A DNA stretch of 64,000 bases from Drosophila pseudoobscura (lineage: Eukaryota > Arthropoda > Insecta > Diptera > Drosophilidae), in assembly GCF_009870125.1 (NCBI RefSeq), contig NC_046683.1, positions 4,340,001 through 4,404,000 of the forward strand, written 5' to 3'. Shown here piece after piece: positions 10,539 through 25,024 of the stretch (position 1 is its first letter; each line of letters starts with the position of its first letter). A program made the position numbers and the translations under genes. The notes beneath the pieces were generated by a model, which had not been told where the DNA came from, made no database searches, and saw nothing but the letters and a program-made list of their open reading frames with translations.

Positions 10539-12263
10539 GTAAGGCACGGCTCCCCATAATCATCTTACACATTTCGAATGCGGATCAGGCTACGGGGGGA
10601 GGGGGCGTCGTTCGATTGTTTATGGATAGGGCGGGCGGCGAAGACCCATTTAAGATGCAAACGTTACTGGGAAAAACCTATAGAGGGTAAGGAGACGTGA
10701 GGTGTAAGGAGGTGGCCGGTCCAGTCCGGCCAGTCGATTGGCCCAATATTAACATACAATTTGATTGATAGATCATTTCATATTCAGCTCGGAAAATAAC
10801 GCAAATAAATGTTGTGTGCCTGGTTTTGTTTACTCGAAAATTTGCATTTAAATTGTGGGAATATTTGCACTTTGCTGTTGTTCCTCTTTGTATTGACATG
10901 TTAATTAAAATTGGAACAATCCATAAATAGGTGCCAGGGGGTGGTTTCATAGAAGCGCCCCCGGGGCACTGTCGTGTCGGGGCAGGAGTACTTCAGGAGA
11001 ACTTCCACAGTGACCCACAGTCAGTGACAGTATACGAGTACATATGCATGTATGCATGTATCTATGATATTGCCTCGCCCTAGGCCGAACACGGCGTCAT
11101 CCAATGTCAACGTCAGTCTTGGACAGCCTCGAGAGAGTGCGAGTACGAGTATATGTATATTTTTATCCCAGTCTCAGTATTGTCTGGTGCGGTCTGGTTG
11201 TGGCTATGATCTGAAAATTTCCAGACCGAACAGGTCTCGTCCACCTTGCTCTGTCTCTCACAGAAGGAGAGAAATTTTCTGGGCGCTGAGAGAAAATTTT
11301 CTCAACCCCATTTGACCTCCATAGATATATGTACATGTGTAGGTAAAATACATGTACATGGGATACATAGTATATAGGGGACCCAGAGAGAGACGAGAAG
11401 GACGTATTTCCGATACAACTAAATATAATTTCCTAAAGATGCTGCGTCACCAATTTGGCAAAGAAAGTGATTCAAATATAGACCAAAAAAATGACACTTG
11501 TTGGGGGGTGCTTGGAAACCGATTCCGTAGCTCCAAAGATGATCTATTTTAGACCCACTCTCTGACGCAGTTGATGGCGGGGCTGATGCTGATTCAGTAC
11601 AACCGGTTTAACCGGTTGCAACGGGAACACTGTATTGGAAATGGCTCCGACAGAGGTCTGCCAATATCATATAGGAATATTTTGGATGGCCATATGTATG
11701 TGGCGATCCTATGAGGAGCCCTCGCCACAGTAGGGGATCTGTACGGCCGAAAGGCGACTACACATTTTCCACGCGTGAACACAAATGAAATAAACATAAA
11801 CAAAAAAGAGCACAAATATATATGCATATGTATATATATATATATATATATACTCGTATTAGGTGATCGGAATAACAAGCGGATTCACTCAGTGCGTGTC
11901 CAAAATAAACAAGATTTAATCAGTTTTTCCACTCTCATTTTCGAAAGATTTCTCTTTCTAGTACCCCTAGGTTTCCGCTATGTAGAAACGGTTCGATTGT
12001 ACAAAATGTTCATGTTTTGGGGGCCATGAGGATTCACGTGTTTTGTTTGGCTTATATTGGCCTTGTTTTGCAACAAATTGGGCGAAACGTGCCGATGTTT
12101 TCAAAAACGAAAGAACGGAATGATATGTGTGTAATATCCAGAGATGGCCATAATCAGTTAGACGATGCCCAGACGCTTGAGAATTTGCTGCCGTTCCCCT
12201 TTGGAATATGATAATTAACGTTCATTGAACATTTCATTCTACACTCAGTTGTTTCCGTTTCAG
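10539..12263. other. Non-coding, contains paired Grainyhead-type sites
   Basis: No gene is seen. Two perfect AACCGGTT palindromes lie 9 bases apart at 11601-11608 and 11610-11617. A TATA dinucleotide run sits at 11830-11852. Confidence 0.4.
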
Positions 12264-12550
12264 GGTTCTCAGCGCCGACCAATCCTTAACCAATGCCACA
12301 AATATTAATATCAATCAATAAAGAGCTAAGAAAATCACCAGGGAGAAGGCCCAGCCAAAGCCAAAGCCAAAGCCGAAGCAATAAGTAATCCACGAGACCA
12401 GAATCAATTGCTAAACATTTGAATGGAAGCAATATTGCAGCTCAACCCGAACCAAAATCAGAGGGAACAATCGATAACAGTGCACCTGCAACTGCAACTA
12501 AAACTGCACTGCCACTGTTACCGCTACAGCAAGCAGTGCGTCAAGGAGAG
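12264..12550 (+). other. Candidate non-coding 5' exon
   Basis: Bounded by a good acceptor (GTTTCCGTTTCAG, ending 12263) and an excellent donor (GAGAG|GTAAGT at 12551). The sequence between is A-rich with short frames only, like a UTR exon. It lies upstream of and in the same orientation as the SV2-like transporter, the only plus-strand gene downstream before 33 kb. Confidence 0.35.
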
Positions 12551-15500
12551 GTAAGTTCTCCCAAACGTAAATGGCCCTTTAGCGGAAACGGAAACAGAAC
12601 ATGGCCATGACATTTTTCCCATCGAGGTACACGTGCCTTGACAATAAGATACCCTGAGATAGCTCAGTACCAGTATTTATGTGATACAGGAAGGCTAGGT
12701 ACTTCATATGTGGAGAGAGAACTACCACTCTAGATACAAATTTAACCCCTAACTGCTAAGCCCCGCTGGAAGAGAGTCTCAGTCAAGCTGTGAAGCGTAT
12801 TCTCTTTTATTTGATAAAACTTTCATCAAGATATTGATGATTAAACATTAAACATTGCATAGAACCAACGAATCATCACCAAAATCACCTCGAGGGATAT
12901 GTATGTACGTCTTTATGATTTTCCCGACTCTTCGACTAGCGTATAAACAGTTCGTATTCGGCACTCTTTCTTTCATCATCGAACACCTAATTGGCCATTG
13001 AATCGTTTCTAATTATTGGTGGTAATTGCCCTTGATTTGCCGTTCTACCCAAATTATACATATAATATGAATAAATGTATTCATATCCAGAGTACAAGCT
13101 TACAAGTAGTGTACCGAGTACCTGCATACCTACCTGTATGTGGAACTGTTGTGGCCACGCCCCAGGGTAATTAAACAAGTTAAGTTAAACACTTGTGCTT
13201 GTGGCGCTGTCTTTTTATGACAGTTAAACAGTTAAACAGTAACTGAAATAAACTGAACCAAACAGAACAGAAATAATAATTTAATCAAAATATTTACACC
13301 CAGATAAGACAAGTGAAACGTGGCACTTGCCAAGGGTTTTGCGGCTGATGATGTGATGAGGAAGAAGTTGAAATGTCAGTCAACATTGGGGGCTGTAAGC
13401 ACTTGTACTAATTCGCAATTGTTATTTGCGACTTGGGTAATAAGGAAATGCCAAAAAGGGAGGCCAGTTGTTCTCAAATGGCATTTCAAAGCCATTCGAA
13501 AAGATTCGAATAGGAGAACTCTTATCGAGGATCCTAATATGTAGATTTCTACCCAAAACAAATATCTTGGGATAGGTTTCCACCCCAACCCCAACCCCAA
13601 CCCCAAAGGCATAAAACGCATCAAGATGCTGCTCGCAATAATTACTCGTATTTATTTATTTATTTGTTTTTTTTTATTGTGTGGGCCTTGCCTTCGTTCA
13701 TTTTGGGGGGCGTCGCGTCGGCTCGAACCGATTCGAATTGGTTTGAATCAGCGGAAAGTTCTTTGATTCGGATACAGATACAGATACAGATAGATACATA
13801 TGTACGCGCGCAGATGTAGATACACGAATACAGTGAATGCTGGCCGTACAGGTACCGCGAATCGAGCGAAACAAAGCAGATCAGAGAACTACAGACCACA
13901 TCGGAGCAAGGCAACTGTTTTAATTGTGCAATTAGCTGCATAATTGCAATGCTCTGAATGGCGGATACCCGCGGGCGGTATCCAACGATGCGAAGGTTCA
14001 TCTAGTGCTCACAAGTGCTCCAAGGTGGATGGGATGCACGTCATCAGAGCGGGAGGCCCTTTTCCATGGTGACCCCGACACGCCTGTATGGAAGACCCTT
14101 CAACCAGATCTTCTCTCTCTCTCTCTGTATATCTACAACTATGTAGATTCTAATCTAAGTCCTTTTCCCTAGTGGCTTGTTTATCAATTAAGGGGAAAAG
14201 CCCCTGCAGTGCTATCAGCCTGAGACCCTCATTTGTTTCCATTTCCACCTTTATGGGCCCTTCGCTGCCACTGGCTCGTGTTTCGAGGCTTGTTAATCAC
14301 GTACTTATCAGACTTTTTAGTGTATCAAACGACAGTAGCAACGGTAGTGACAGTAGCCCTAAGCCAGGTACACAGCAGTGAGAAGAATCAAGTTGCAAAA
14401 GTTTTAAATCAAATTTCCAACTACCAGAATTACCTGCATGCATTATCCGGGAGACACTCAGACAACAAAACCCTAACAAAACAAAAGCAAAAACAGAAAC
14501 AGAAACAAAAACAAATGTCAAACCAAAACAATTGCTTCAGATATCTATTTGCATAGAGCGACAGCATGTATTGTCCGATTGGGATGGTGTTATTTCTATT
14601 GGTGGATATCATTATTGCCGGGCGCCACAAACCTGTTAGGTATAGAAATATCTCTGCAACGATACTCGTACCAAAACCCACTCAAGCAGACAGTGACAGT
14701 CCCTCGGTCGGGCCTTCGATGCGTTCCCCCACAAACATACATATCCCAATTGATGCCTTACCCTGGGGGCCCATAGATATGGCTGTTCCAGTTCATTGTT
14801 GGGTGGAACTAGTTTCGCGAACCTCTAATAAATACATATGTCTATATATGTTAATCAAACATCGTTTAGGACCATGTTTCAGATGCGTAAGGGCTAAAAG
14901 GATTAGAAGAGTCCAGTCTATAAGGAGTGGTCCCAACCCGAGGGGTAAAAGACTACTAAACGAGAAAGACTGTCTGCTAAACGGGCCATGCAAAACATGA
15001 ATATATAGATCTGCAACAGAGCAGGCTTATCACGGTGCTGCATGTCCTGTTTTCTAGAAGATCAATGATCGTTCTAATTTAAGATATAGTATTTTAAAAG
15101 GCAACTGGAGGCAATATATTTTCATTTAAGTCGGCTTCTCTTTTGTCATCTGTACGTATTCAGATCGATGCATTCATCCAGCTTCCGCTTCCAAGTGAAC
15201 CATAGAGCTGAACATAGAGCACGCACATCTCCAACTATCGCCGTTCCAGTTCTTATTTACGAGTAATACCGATGACGTTGCCGCCTTAAAGGTTCAGCGG
15301 GTTGATTGTCATTGGTTCTAACCGGTTCACACTGGCGACTGGCTACTGGCGAGTGGCGACTGGAGAGTGTTCTTCGGGCTCTTCTGGTTGTTGATTTGGT
15401 TGAAATTGAATTGATTTCTGCTTAAGTCCCATGTTTAGTCATACGGCAACCAATCGGTTGTCTGTATGTATTTTGTCATTCGGAGTGTGTTTGAAGAGAC

Positions 15501-16595
15501 TCGATCTCGTACTTTTCCCCTTGTCTTAATTGTTATTGGGCATGCAATGAGGAATGAGGGAAGAGGGATGGTGCCATGGTGCGGGGCACCAAATGGACCA
15601 TAGACATTGCGTAGCCGAAAGTGACTTGGCAGTTTGCATTCACGTGACTCTGAGATACCGAGATACCGAGACACCGAGAGCTGTGTGCGTCAGAGGAGCC
15701 CCGAAAGGTATTAAGAAAAATCCCCGCTAAGCCAATTATAATGTTGATGTTTTGATCGTTATAATGTTGCTTCTCACCAAATGACAGATCATAAAGCTAA
15801 AGATAGACGGCTTTACGAGGCCGCTAAGCCAAGATATCCACGGATGGGGTTTACAGCGGGCTATGCAGATTTTCGATGTTCATAGTTAAGCCAGTATTGG
15901 GGATCGATCGTTGCATACTTTCGAGCTGGACCTTGACAGAGCTGTCTGGAGCTAAGACTAACTGGTGGATAGCCATGCCTCTGATCTGCTGGAGATCCAC
16001 TCTCCACGCATATATTATATTATTATTATATCTGATAAACAGTTTACTTCTGCTTTTGCGCTGATAAGAGCTACGTAACCATGTGCATTCTGGTGTGTGG
16101 GTGACCCATAAATCAGAGAATACATCAACAGACCCTAAGCCGCAGCATCATAAAGTCTACACACATTTCCACTGACGTCAGCCGACTCCAAGTGGAGTGT
16201 ACGCAGAGATCTCGTCGCAAGCAAACATCTTCTTTTGGAAGGGACAACACGTTGACTTTGACTTTGATGGTGTCCAATGTACAGACGAGTGGCAGTCAAA
16301 GGACACGCGCTAAGCTGTCCGAAATCTGTTTGAGCAGCGCTGTTACGGATGGGCCTCCGGTCACATGGGTTGACAGCCGCTCCGGAGAGGCGACGGGAAG
16401 GCTAGAAGACGGGCTCCCTCCAGCGTTGGCAGCTGACAACTGGGCAAACAGCTCTGAACTTGAGCGAAATGAGTTCAGATTGCTTGTGGCCCAATATTTG
16501 CCCATCCGTGTGGCCAATATTTGCATTTACTTGATTCCGAAATTTCGAAAGAGTGACAAAAATACGATGCTCTTTATTTTTAGCGCAAGCTTTCC

Positions 16596-16910
16596 GAAGA
16601 AGTCCGAATTACTCAGAGTTATATGGAATACCAAACCATCTCTAGGCTTTGCGGAGAGCACTCCCCATTACATTAAATTACTTTTAAACGACTCCGAATT
16701 TTATATCCGATATTTTCGATATCTGAAGCTATTCCGAATTATATGGAATACCTCTGAATACCGAACTGTCTTTTTCTTTTTTAGAGAGCACTCCTAATTA
16801 CATTAATGACGACTCCGAATTTTAATTCCAACATTTTGCATATGCTGGCATTTCAAAATAGTCCTAATTACTCTGAAAATCTCCGGAATATTTGGAATAC
16901 CTCCCATTGT
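16596..16910. repeat. Diverged ~128-bp tandem repeat (2-3 copies)
   Basis: The blocks GGAATACC, GAGCACTCC(T/C), ATTACATTAA and GACTCCGAATTTTA recur with a spacing of about 128-130 bases: ATATGGAATACC at about 16622 and 16741, GAGCACTCC at about 16657 and 16787, CGACTCCGAATTTTA at about 16690 and 16808. A weaker third copy follows near 16861-16905. It is not tied to a gene and resembles no family I can name. Confidence 0.6.
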
Positions 16911-18377
16911 GTCCTCTTCCGAGAACATTACTAAAAAAACCCCAGAACTATGCCCTTTTCGTCCCAACTATTCCCACTTTGGGACACGCACTCCGAATTA
17001 TAGCTAATATATCCCAAAATCCACTTTGAACAGCCACTGATATGTGATTGATTTGTTCCCAAGTGGAACGATATCGGAACTACCCAGCATATGAGAACAT
17101 ACATATGCCTGTGGAAAAGTGACGATAATCATTCCGCTGAGCTTGGACGTGCTCTCGATTCAATTCCATGGCTATGGGGCTGCGGAAAAACACTTTACTC
17201 ACACAAAAACAGTTTTGTTTCTTATTTTTTTCGTTGTTTTTTTTATGAAATGACAAAAATTACGTAGATCTTTTGCCGCCACCGGGGCAGGGCAGGCAGG
17301 GCCACAAGCACGCAAATACAACCGACGACACATGCGAGGAGGAGGCGAGCCAGAGAGCCACACAAGATGAACATACAATATGTATGTACCGATATGGCTC
17401 CACATATTATACACTATAGACACACAAGAGTCACTCATATACCTAACCATTCATGTGTGTACATTCGTATGGCTGTGTATTTCTGATATTCGTGGACAAT
17501 AACGATCCAAGATCATGATTCCAGAGATCAAGCAAGATCCCATACTGGAATGGCTTTTGAAACACCTTCAGTCGACAGTCAACCGGTTCGAAGCGGACTG
17601 AGAACCGATTAAGGTGCTGCATCTTAAATACGATTGGAGCTGTAATCATAAATAGTTCTTACTGGACGTTCAGCTGTTCCTGGTTTTTGCTGGTTTCTAA
17701 GCGATTCCCATACTCTATCCGATTTGAACCCGATTTGGCTACCTTTTTGGCTATTACGTATGCGATTATTTCTGGAATTCCTGGCAGATTTTCGGTACTT
17801 GTTTTTGTGTGCACTTTTTGATTACCAACACCCCTCTCCCCTGTGGTGTGGTCGGGGCTTGTGCGATTGCAAAAGCCAGAGGCTGGCCCTGTCTGATAAG
17901 AGCGAAGCGGGTAGGCAGTGATAAGCATCGAAGTGCGACCACAACGATGCCTCGGCTACTGGTATACGTACTGCTTCTTTCTTCCCATTTGCCTCAGATT
18001 TTCCATTTTTCCATAGCTTTCTGCCTTTTCCTCCGCCTCCACCTCCGCCTCCGCCCTCGACTTCTGGTGGTGGTGCTGCTGGTGTTGCTTTGCGCGATCC
18101 ATTGGCGATAACGTCAAGAGCAAGAACCAGAGCACACAACACAAGAACCGAGCGCCACCGAGAGTGGCGGACACACCGATCCGATGAGCATCGGGGATGG
18201 GATGGGGATGGGGTTGGGGATCGGGCGAGAGGCACACTCAAAGATCGAATGAGAGAGAGAGAGATAGGGGAGAGAGCGCCAGCAGCATCCAAACAAAGAG
18301 ACAGTGAACAAACTAATGGACTCGGCGGACACTCGTAACCGGCGGACGGACAGGGACTGTGGCGTGCCGCTGCCGAT

Positions 18378-18385
18378 TATAAAAG
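18378..18385 (+). promoter_or_regulatory. TATAAAAG box, candidate promoter
   Basis: A consensus TATAAAAG follows a GC-rich segment. A weak initiator-like CCATTC lies about 40 bases downstream. It is upstream of the SV2-like transporter on the same strand and could be an alternative start, but no matching splice donor was settled. Confidence 0.25.
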
Positions 18386-21300
18386 AGCCGCCCCGACGCC
18401 ACTTGGAACGCATTGTCCATTCGCTCTTGGAGCCGCGTGGAGCTCCTCCAACCAGTGAACACCATCCGTATCCGTATCCGTATTCGTATCCGCATCCGTA
18501 TTCCCAATCCGTTAACCGCTGAGTGCCGTTCACGTGCATCACTTTCATCCAGGTCCGGAGGGCAGAAAAACGTTTAAGTTTGCGAAATCGACGACGACGA
18601 CGACGACGAGGACAGCAGTAGTAGGTGCGTATCCCAGTCCCTTTTAGTCCTATACCCATCCGAATGCATAGCCTGCCCAAAGAGGATAAATGTGATGCGG
18701 GGTTGTGGATCGTGAATCATCTTTGAATTTCATTGAGATTCAATTGGCTTCGCGTCTTCCTGGTACTCGTACTCGTAAATAAGATTAAGATGCAAAACGA
18801 AACGATCTTATTTTCTGGTTTCCCAGAGGGGCATTATTCCACATTTTTATTCCGATACGATCCGTTCCGTTCCGATCTGATTCGATGCGATCCGATCCGA
18901 TCCGATGGCTTCTTTTCCCCCGCTTGAAATACAGAGTAAGGGCTTTAAATAAAATTTAAAAAAGTGCATAAATTAATTATGCAAACTAAATTGTCGCCCG
19001 CCCGCGAAACACAAAAGAAAAGCGAATCGACAATAACAGCATTCAAATTGCTCGTACAATATTGAACGGGTAAAACGCGACAGCAAACAGCACCTGTCCT
19101 CCAAAACGATCTCCATCCCCGCCGGATGGGCCTCCGCCGAAGAGCCTACCCTTTATTCTACCCGCTTGAACCATGGGATAAAAGGGATTTTTCAGAAGAA
19201 GTCTAAGGTGACTTCCATCTCCAAGTGATCCATTTTATCCAAGAAGTGATCCCCATCCTATCATTAGAGTTTCTGTCCACTGATCATTCTAAATTTCCGA
19301 ATAGTCTAATATTAAGTCATTCAATTTCACCAGATCTCCAGCGATAGGCTGAATCGTATTGAATCACACTGATCGAGAATAGCTTGAGGAGGTTGCTCTC
19401 GCTGTTGCTGAGAGAATCCCAGATCCCAGGTCCATATAGTATGGAGTATTAGTCATGTTTTGTTTTGCTTCTTCGGCTGTGCTACCCCGCACATAGATGT
19501 CCCAACTCTCGATCGTAATACGGAACTCGGAATTCCGCCGAGCTCTTGATGCTTTCGTCTTCTCTGGTTCTCTGGCTGTCTGCTCTCTGAGACTTTTGTT
19601 TTCGGTTCGCACATATTGTTTTCAATTGGGAATTGGACAATTAATTGAAATGTTTGTGCAGCGATCAAAACGGGGGGTGTCCGAGTAGGCGACGGCTACC
19701 AATTGAAGATGAAGATGAAGAAAGATCTCATGAAAGAGTGAAGAATGAAAACCAATTCAAACAAGTTTGGGCCGCACGCAGTTTTATTAACATTCAGCAA
19801 TAACTGAACACTGAACGAGCATATATACAAAAAATATATGTTCGATTCAATATGCCATAAACACGTATGTATATGTATGTGTCGGGATTGTTATTGTTTA
19901 TAGATTAAAATATACGAGTATGTACGCCCCAAATTGAACTCGAATGAAGCGAATGCAGAAACCCCACGATCGGTATCGATCCCCAAGAGCCAAGACAACC
20001 ACCCATCCTCGATCGTTCCGTTCCGTTTCTCTGCGATTCGGTTCGTTCCATATCTGGATTCCTTTTTAATGAATTTAGTGAAAGTTCAGTCCGTGGATAG
20101 TGGTTTTCTGTTGCAATTCCAGGTATTCCAGAGGGGACGTACACACAATAGCAAAATTGTAGTCTATGGTTTTAAACCTCAACCCTTGGAACCTCGGAAC
20201 CTTTGGGCCCTGGAACTGGTACTGTACAAGGTTCTCAAAATTTTCAAAGTTCAACGCTTTCCCGCTGAGCTCAAATTCCATTCAAAGTTTATACGGGATG
20301 CATGTTTAGTATTCTGAGGAATTAGGCTGTCCGTCAAAGAGCATAATTATCCAGTTTGAGTTTATCAATTTCAAATTTATTTGTTTTTGTCAGTCTGACA
20401 GTTTGCTGTGGGTGGAGGTGGGGGTGGAGGTGAAGGTGTAGGTGGGTGGAGAGGATGAAAATTTCTAAGCATTTCACAAATGTCTAATTAAATTAATTGT
20501 GGGCAGACAGGCGTGTGTGTGGACACATGGGGAAAAAGTACAGTTTGCTGTGGCGAAAATAAAGCGACGCGACAATGAAAAATGTGAAATGAACAAAGAA
20601 CACGTTCCCCATGGGTATCGGTATGGGTATGGCTATGGGTCGGAGGTGCGATAATTTCCCAAATGAGGCAACAAGAAATTAGCGTCAAGTTACGCTCCAT
20701 AAACGAAAGCGCAATGGGTGGGGGGGATTAATCAACTATTATGCAAGCCCTCGTTGGGTCCACGCTTTCATTTAATCTCCCCCTCTCTACCTCTCTACCT
20801 CTCTCTGCTAGAAACGGAGACAGTCACGTCTTGCATTGTGTCTAAGAACTGTACGTAAAAAAGTGTAGATCTCGAATTTCACTTTGCTTTGCTGCCTCCA
20901 TATCATGATGCCGACAGACGTGTAAACCTTTTTGGCCAAAGAGTCTAAGGCTCCAGGTCCCGTGTTGCCAATTAGGCAATTAGCCCCCCGATTGACTTTA
21001 AGACCACAGGAATGATCTACGTCCTAGCCTAATGATATATGTATGCACTTGACCAGCGAAAAAAAAACCAAAAATTAAGGGGTTTAGGCTTGTAATTACC
21101 ATATAACTCACTCCGGCTTATAGATCATTTTCTGTGAAATCTTTCTTCATATTTATTTTGTATTTTTCGAGAGACTTCCTCCCTGTCTCCGACACCGTAC
21201 ATGTGTCTGTATCTGTATCTGTATCTCTGCTGACTCAGTCACATGGCCAGCTTATACGATCATTGCTCGCTCGCATCGAATCCAATGTATCAGTAATCGC

Positions 21301-22019
21301 AATGACAACAACTATATATACATATGTATATATACAATATATGTAACAATATCAGCAATATATACCAACAACAACGATAATAATAATGCCGTTTATAAGT
21401 ATCAAGTATTATTATTATACTTTTGATCGCTTAAGCCGCTGCCTGCTGCCGTTAATTGTTCTGCCCTCACAAAAGGGTTTGCGGATTCTCATTGGGTTTG
21501 TCACCCGCCATCTCTCCATCCAGCCATCGTTAACCGATCGTTAATCATCGTAAGTGATGAACTTGACTCGGACAGATCATGAACAGTCTTTCGTTCCAAG
21601 GGATCATGAGGTTGAGTGCTCTCATCGAAAGGATCTCCGCAGTGCACTGACACTAGTAATAGTGTTAGCCTGTGGTTAGGCTTTGCTTTCAATGATCGAT
21701 TATTAATAGTCCATTTGAAGTTTCGCATTATTCTTGGAAAACGGGAAATCCCCACTTCCTCTTCGTCTCTCACCCAACTGGGTTTCGCGCCTAAATTTCG
21801 AATATCAATTAGTCCGATCGGAACAGTGGAACACAGGGAACACTGAAATGGTAGCGATGTGAAAGGGGGGGTGCCTTGGGGGTAGGTAGTATATGTATCG
21901 TCGCTCTGAGCGTCTGATAAGCCTCAGGGCGTGTTCCAGTCCCAGTTCGTTCCGCCACGATCGGGCCGACTCTGGCTCTGGCTCTGCCTCTGTCTCTGGC
22001 TTGGGACGCCTTTTTGGTG

Positions 22020-22050
22020 TATTTAAGCGCGCGCGTAACGCTTCTCAGAT
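22020..22050 (+). promoter_or_regulatory. CG3168: TATA + Inr promoter, proximal start for the transporter
   Basis: TATTTAAG at 22020-22027 is followed 27 bases later by the initiator TCAGAT (A at 22047), the canonical spacing. Downstream sequence is stop-rich and A/C-rich, like a 5'UTR. Confidence 0.5.
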
Positions 22051-22759
22051 ACTTTCCACCATTTGGCGCGAACAAACGCTCATCGAGAGACCCGCTAGAC
22101 AGCCGCTAAAGACCGCTAATAAAATACCGCCCCGGCTTACGCTCTCCGCCAGTAAAACGCCAACAGTAATACTCGTACCCATCAAAACCAATCCAATCTA
22201 ATCCAAAGAAATTTCGGTTTTTTGTTACTGTTTAAGTTTGAGTTTTCGCTTACGCTGACGTTCGAAACGGCTGCTCCCAATGCAGCTCGGTATTTCCGCA
22301 CCGTCTGACAGTTAAAGTTTTTAATGTTTTCGCCAGCTAGTGACAATTGTCAGGCCAACCTGAGAACTTCTCGCACCACAAACGCCAAAATCCACAACAA
22401 GCAGAAACAGTCGCTCAGCTGACACCCAAAACAAATCGCCTTAACTACAATTTTAGTATACTTTCCATCCAATCTAAACAAAACAAAACGCAACAAAACG
22501 GAACAAAACAAAAACAAAACCAAAACCAAAACCAGAAAACCAGAAAATAAATAAATAAAGCCAAAAGCAAGTGCGAAAAGCAGCTTTCCCATATTCCCTT
22601 TTTGTCAAAAAATACAATATTTCATTGTTTAACAATAAGGCCCCCCGTCCCCCCCCGAAACACCGAAAACCCGAAACAAGTGCAACAAATCCAGCGATCT
22701 CGAAGCGATCTCCAAGCCGAAAACGAACGAATTCCCCATCCCCATCTGCCATACAACAG
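22047..22759 (+). other. CG3168: Probable non-coding 5' exon of the transporter
   Basis: Starts at the TATA/Inr promoter and ends at donor ACAACAG|GTAAAC (22760). The next good acceptor in orientation is TAATTGCAG at 25016-25024, which opens the exon that contains the transporter ATG at 25147. The model is 22047-22759 spliced to 25025-25183. It is inferred from signals only. Confidence 0.4.
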
Positions 22760-25024
22760 GTAAACGAATCCGAAAATCATTATCGGTCGTTCGAGTCAAG
22801 GAAATTAGCAAACGAAACAATTAGCTAACCGAATGCTAAATATTGTAGAGTTCATTCGATGGCACCCAAGAGAGCCCAATAGAGAACAGAGTAGAGAACT
22901 CTAGACGAATGTTGATGGAAATATTTGAGAATTCCCGCAAAAGTGTTTCATTTAATTGTTCATTCAGAAAGATTTACCAAGTGTATATCAATTTATACAG
23001 GTTTCAGAGATCTTATACACATTTAGCATCTTTGGGAGATCGTTTCAGTGCGTCATTTGCCAAGTTCTGGCATATTTTGTGAAACGAAATTAGCTTAAAA
23101 TTAGTTTGGTTGATCAGATTTTCAATCTAGAGATTTTCAACCCAATTTTTTCGGCCCAGGGCACATCTCTGGCTGGGATTCCCATGCACAGGCAATGTAC
23201 CAAGTATATCAAATGCGCTATGACCATGCAACCTAAAGGCGCAATGTCTCACTTTTATGTGCTAATTAATTTGAGATATGCAAAAGCGCAAAAACAAAGC
23301 AAATGCTGCACCATAAACGATCCGAGAGGCACAATCTCTGAATCCCCTCTTGAGTCTCCCTCCCATATGGCACATGCACTCGTATGTATATGCATCGACT
23401 GACATTGAAGTCTGTCTGGGAGTCTCGGAGTCTGGGACCCCGTCCAAGTCCGAGGTATTTCATTCACACGCAGTTTTTCCAGTTATGCGGCTGCGAAAAA
23501 GACAATCGTAATAAATAATACTCATAGTCGTAGTCGCAGTCGTAGTCGTAGTCGTAGTGCAAACTGGAACCGAATACGATTCTTGCCCGTGGTGTACGTA
23601 GTATATGCGAGTGCCTCGTAGATATCCACTTGGGATTGGATTTCATCATCTCTCTGGATCTCTCTCCCTGTCTCTGATGGAAAGGGAAATTCGAAATGGT
23701 AATGGAAATGGGGCTGTACTTGTACCTGGCACGAAGGCCAGGTGAAGGGCTGCCATTCCATGATTTCCGGAAGCGTAGAGTAGTACGCATCGAGGTCGGG
23801 GACCATCTCGAAGTTCTCGTATAGTAGCATAAAGCGTATAGATTCTTATACATACTTATGTATATACAAAATAAGAAATGATGTGGAAACGAAACGAAAC
23901 GCATCGCTGCAGTCCACCCACAGAGCTAAATGCTACGAGACTCTCTCTGCCAGTACCTCTGCTCGCGCCACTGCCGCTGCCTCTGCCTCTGCCGGGCTGT
24001 CATCTCGATACTGTAACATTAACGGATGGCGTTACGCTGCCGTTACCGTTTCGGTTCCTGTTCTCCTTCATTGCACATTCGTGCACCGCCTGTCCTCTGG
24101 CTTCCCACCAGGTTCAATCGATGCGCGATAAGGTCATCGTAGATTTGTTGTTCCTTTTCGCCTAATGAATAAAGTGAAAGATTGCGCCCATAAATCACAA
24201 ATTGAAAACACAATATGAAATGGAGCCGAAAGAAATGCAGGTGTCAGAGCCAGAGCCAGAGCCAGATCCGTAGCTATGTTAATTAACAGCTGTTTGGCTG
24301 GTTTTGCAGCACGTGACCGGGCAGCAGGCCATTACCATTGCCATTAACCAAATTGAATTATTGTGTGCTTGCTGTAAACGCTTTACACTGTATTTACATA
24401 TGTATTTGTGCTCGTGCGTGTGCCCCGAACGTGTTTGATCCCAAAAGGCAGTCAACGGGCCATTACATTTGCTCGTCGCTTACAGTTCGTTTGCCTGTTC
24501 TCTTACATTATCCTAACAGACCGATAACAGCGGTAACATAACGGTGGACAGGCGTGAGAGGCAACAGCTGGGTGCCATGACAGGTTTCAACAAATTCGTT
24601 TTATTTCCCCAATTATTTATTAATAAAAGTGTCGCGATGTTCCGATGCCGATGCCAATGCGCTGCGCTGCGCTGGTGGGGGATTTTTTTATTATTATTAT
24701 TTTCACGCCTTCAGCGTTTCGGCTAGTTCTCGCATTTCTCGACTATTTTGGGTATAATTTTTTATTAATCAATTACGGCGCTGTTTGTCTCGCCAATTAG
24801 ATCTCGATTGTTGGGGGGCACATGCATACATAAATATACATACATATACATACATAGTATCTGTGGGAGCAGATCGTTTATTCAATTACTCCTCAATGGT
24901 CGCCTTGCGTCCCCAATTGAGCGATACCGAAGGGAGCCCCAATTCGACACGGGGTTAAAGATGTAACAAAGATTTCACCCAATGTAATATCTTTCTCACT
25001 CTTTCCATCTCTCTGTAATTGCAG
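22760..25024. other. Probable 5' intron of the transporter gene
   Basis: No coding exon is seen. Contains GTAGTC repeats at 23527-23560 and other simple sequence. Confidence 0.4.

Larger units (their letters stand above)
12551..22019. other. Long non-coding region, probable 5' intron or intergenic
   Basis: No coding exon is supported over about 9.5 kb. Contents noted: a (TC)n run at 14109-14125, further AACCGGTT sites at 15320-15327 and 17581-17588, a diverged tandem repeat at 16596-16910, a TATAAAAG box at 18378, and TCCGA-type runs at 18857-18905. Many short open frames on both strands lack recognisable domains. Confidence 0.4.

Noticed and set aside
13568-13604. CCCCAA-like run as telomere-type repeat
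   Set aside because: Short CCAACC run only; flies do not use simple telomere repeats.
17822-18680. Overlapping minus-strand frames of 156 and 188 codons
   Set aside because: Low complexity from CGTATCC, CTCCGCC and GACGAC repeats; no domain or codon-usage support.
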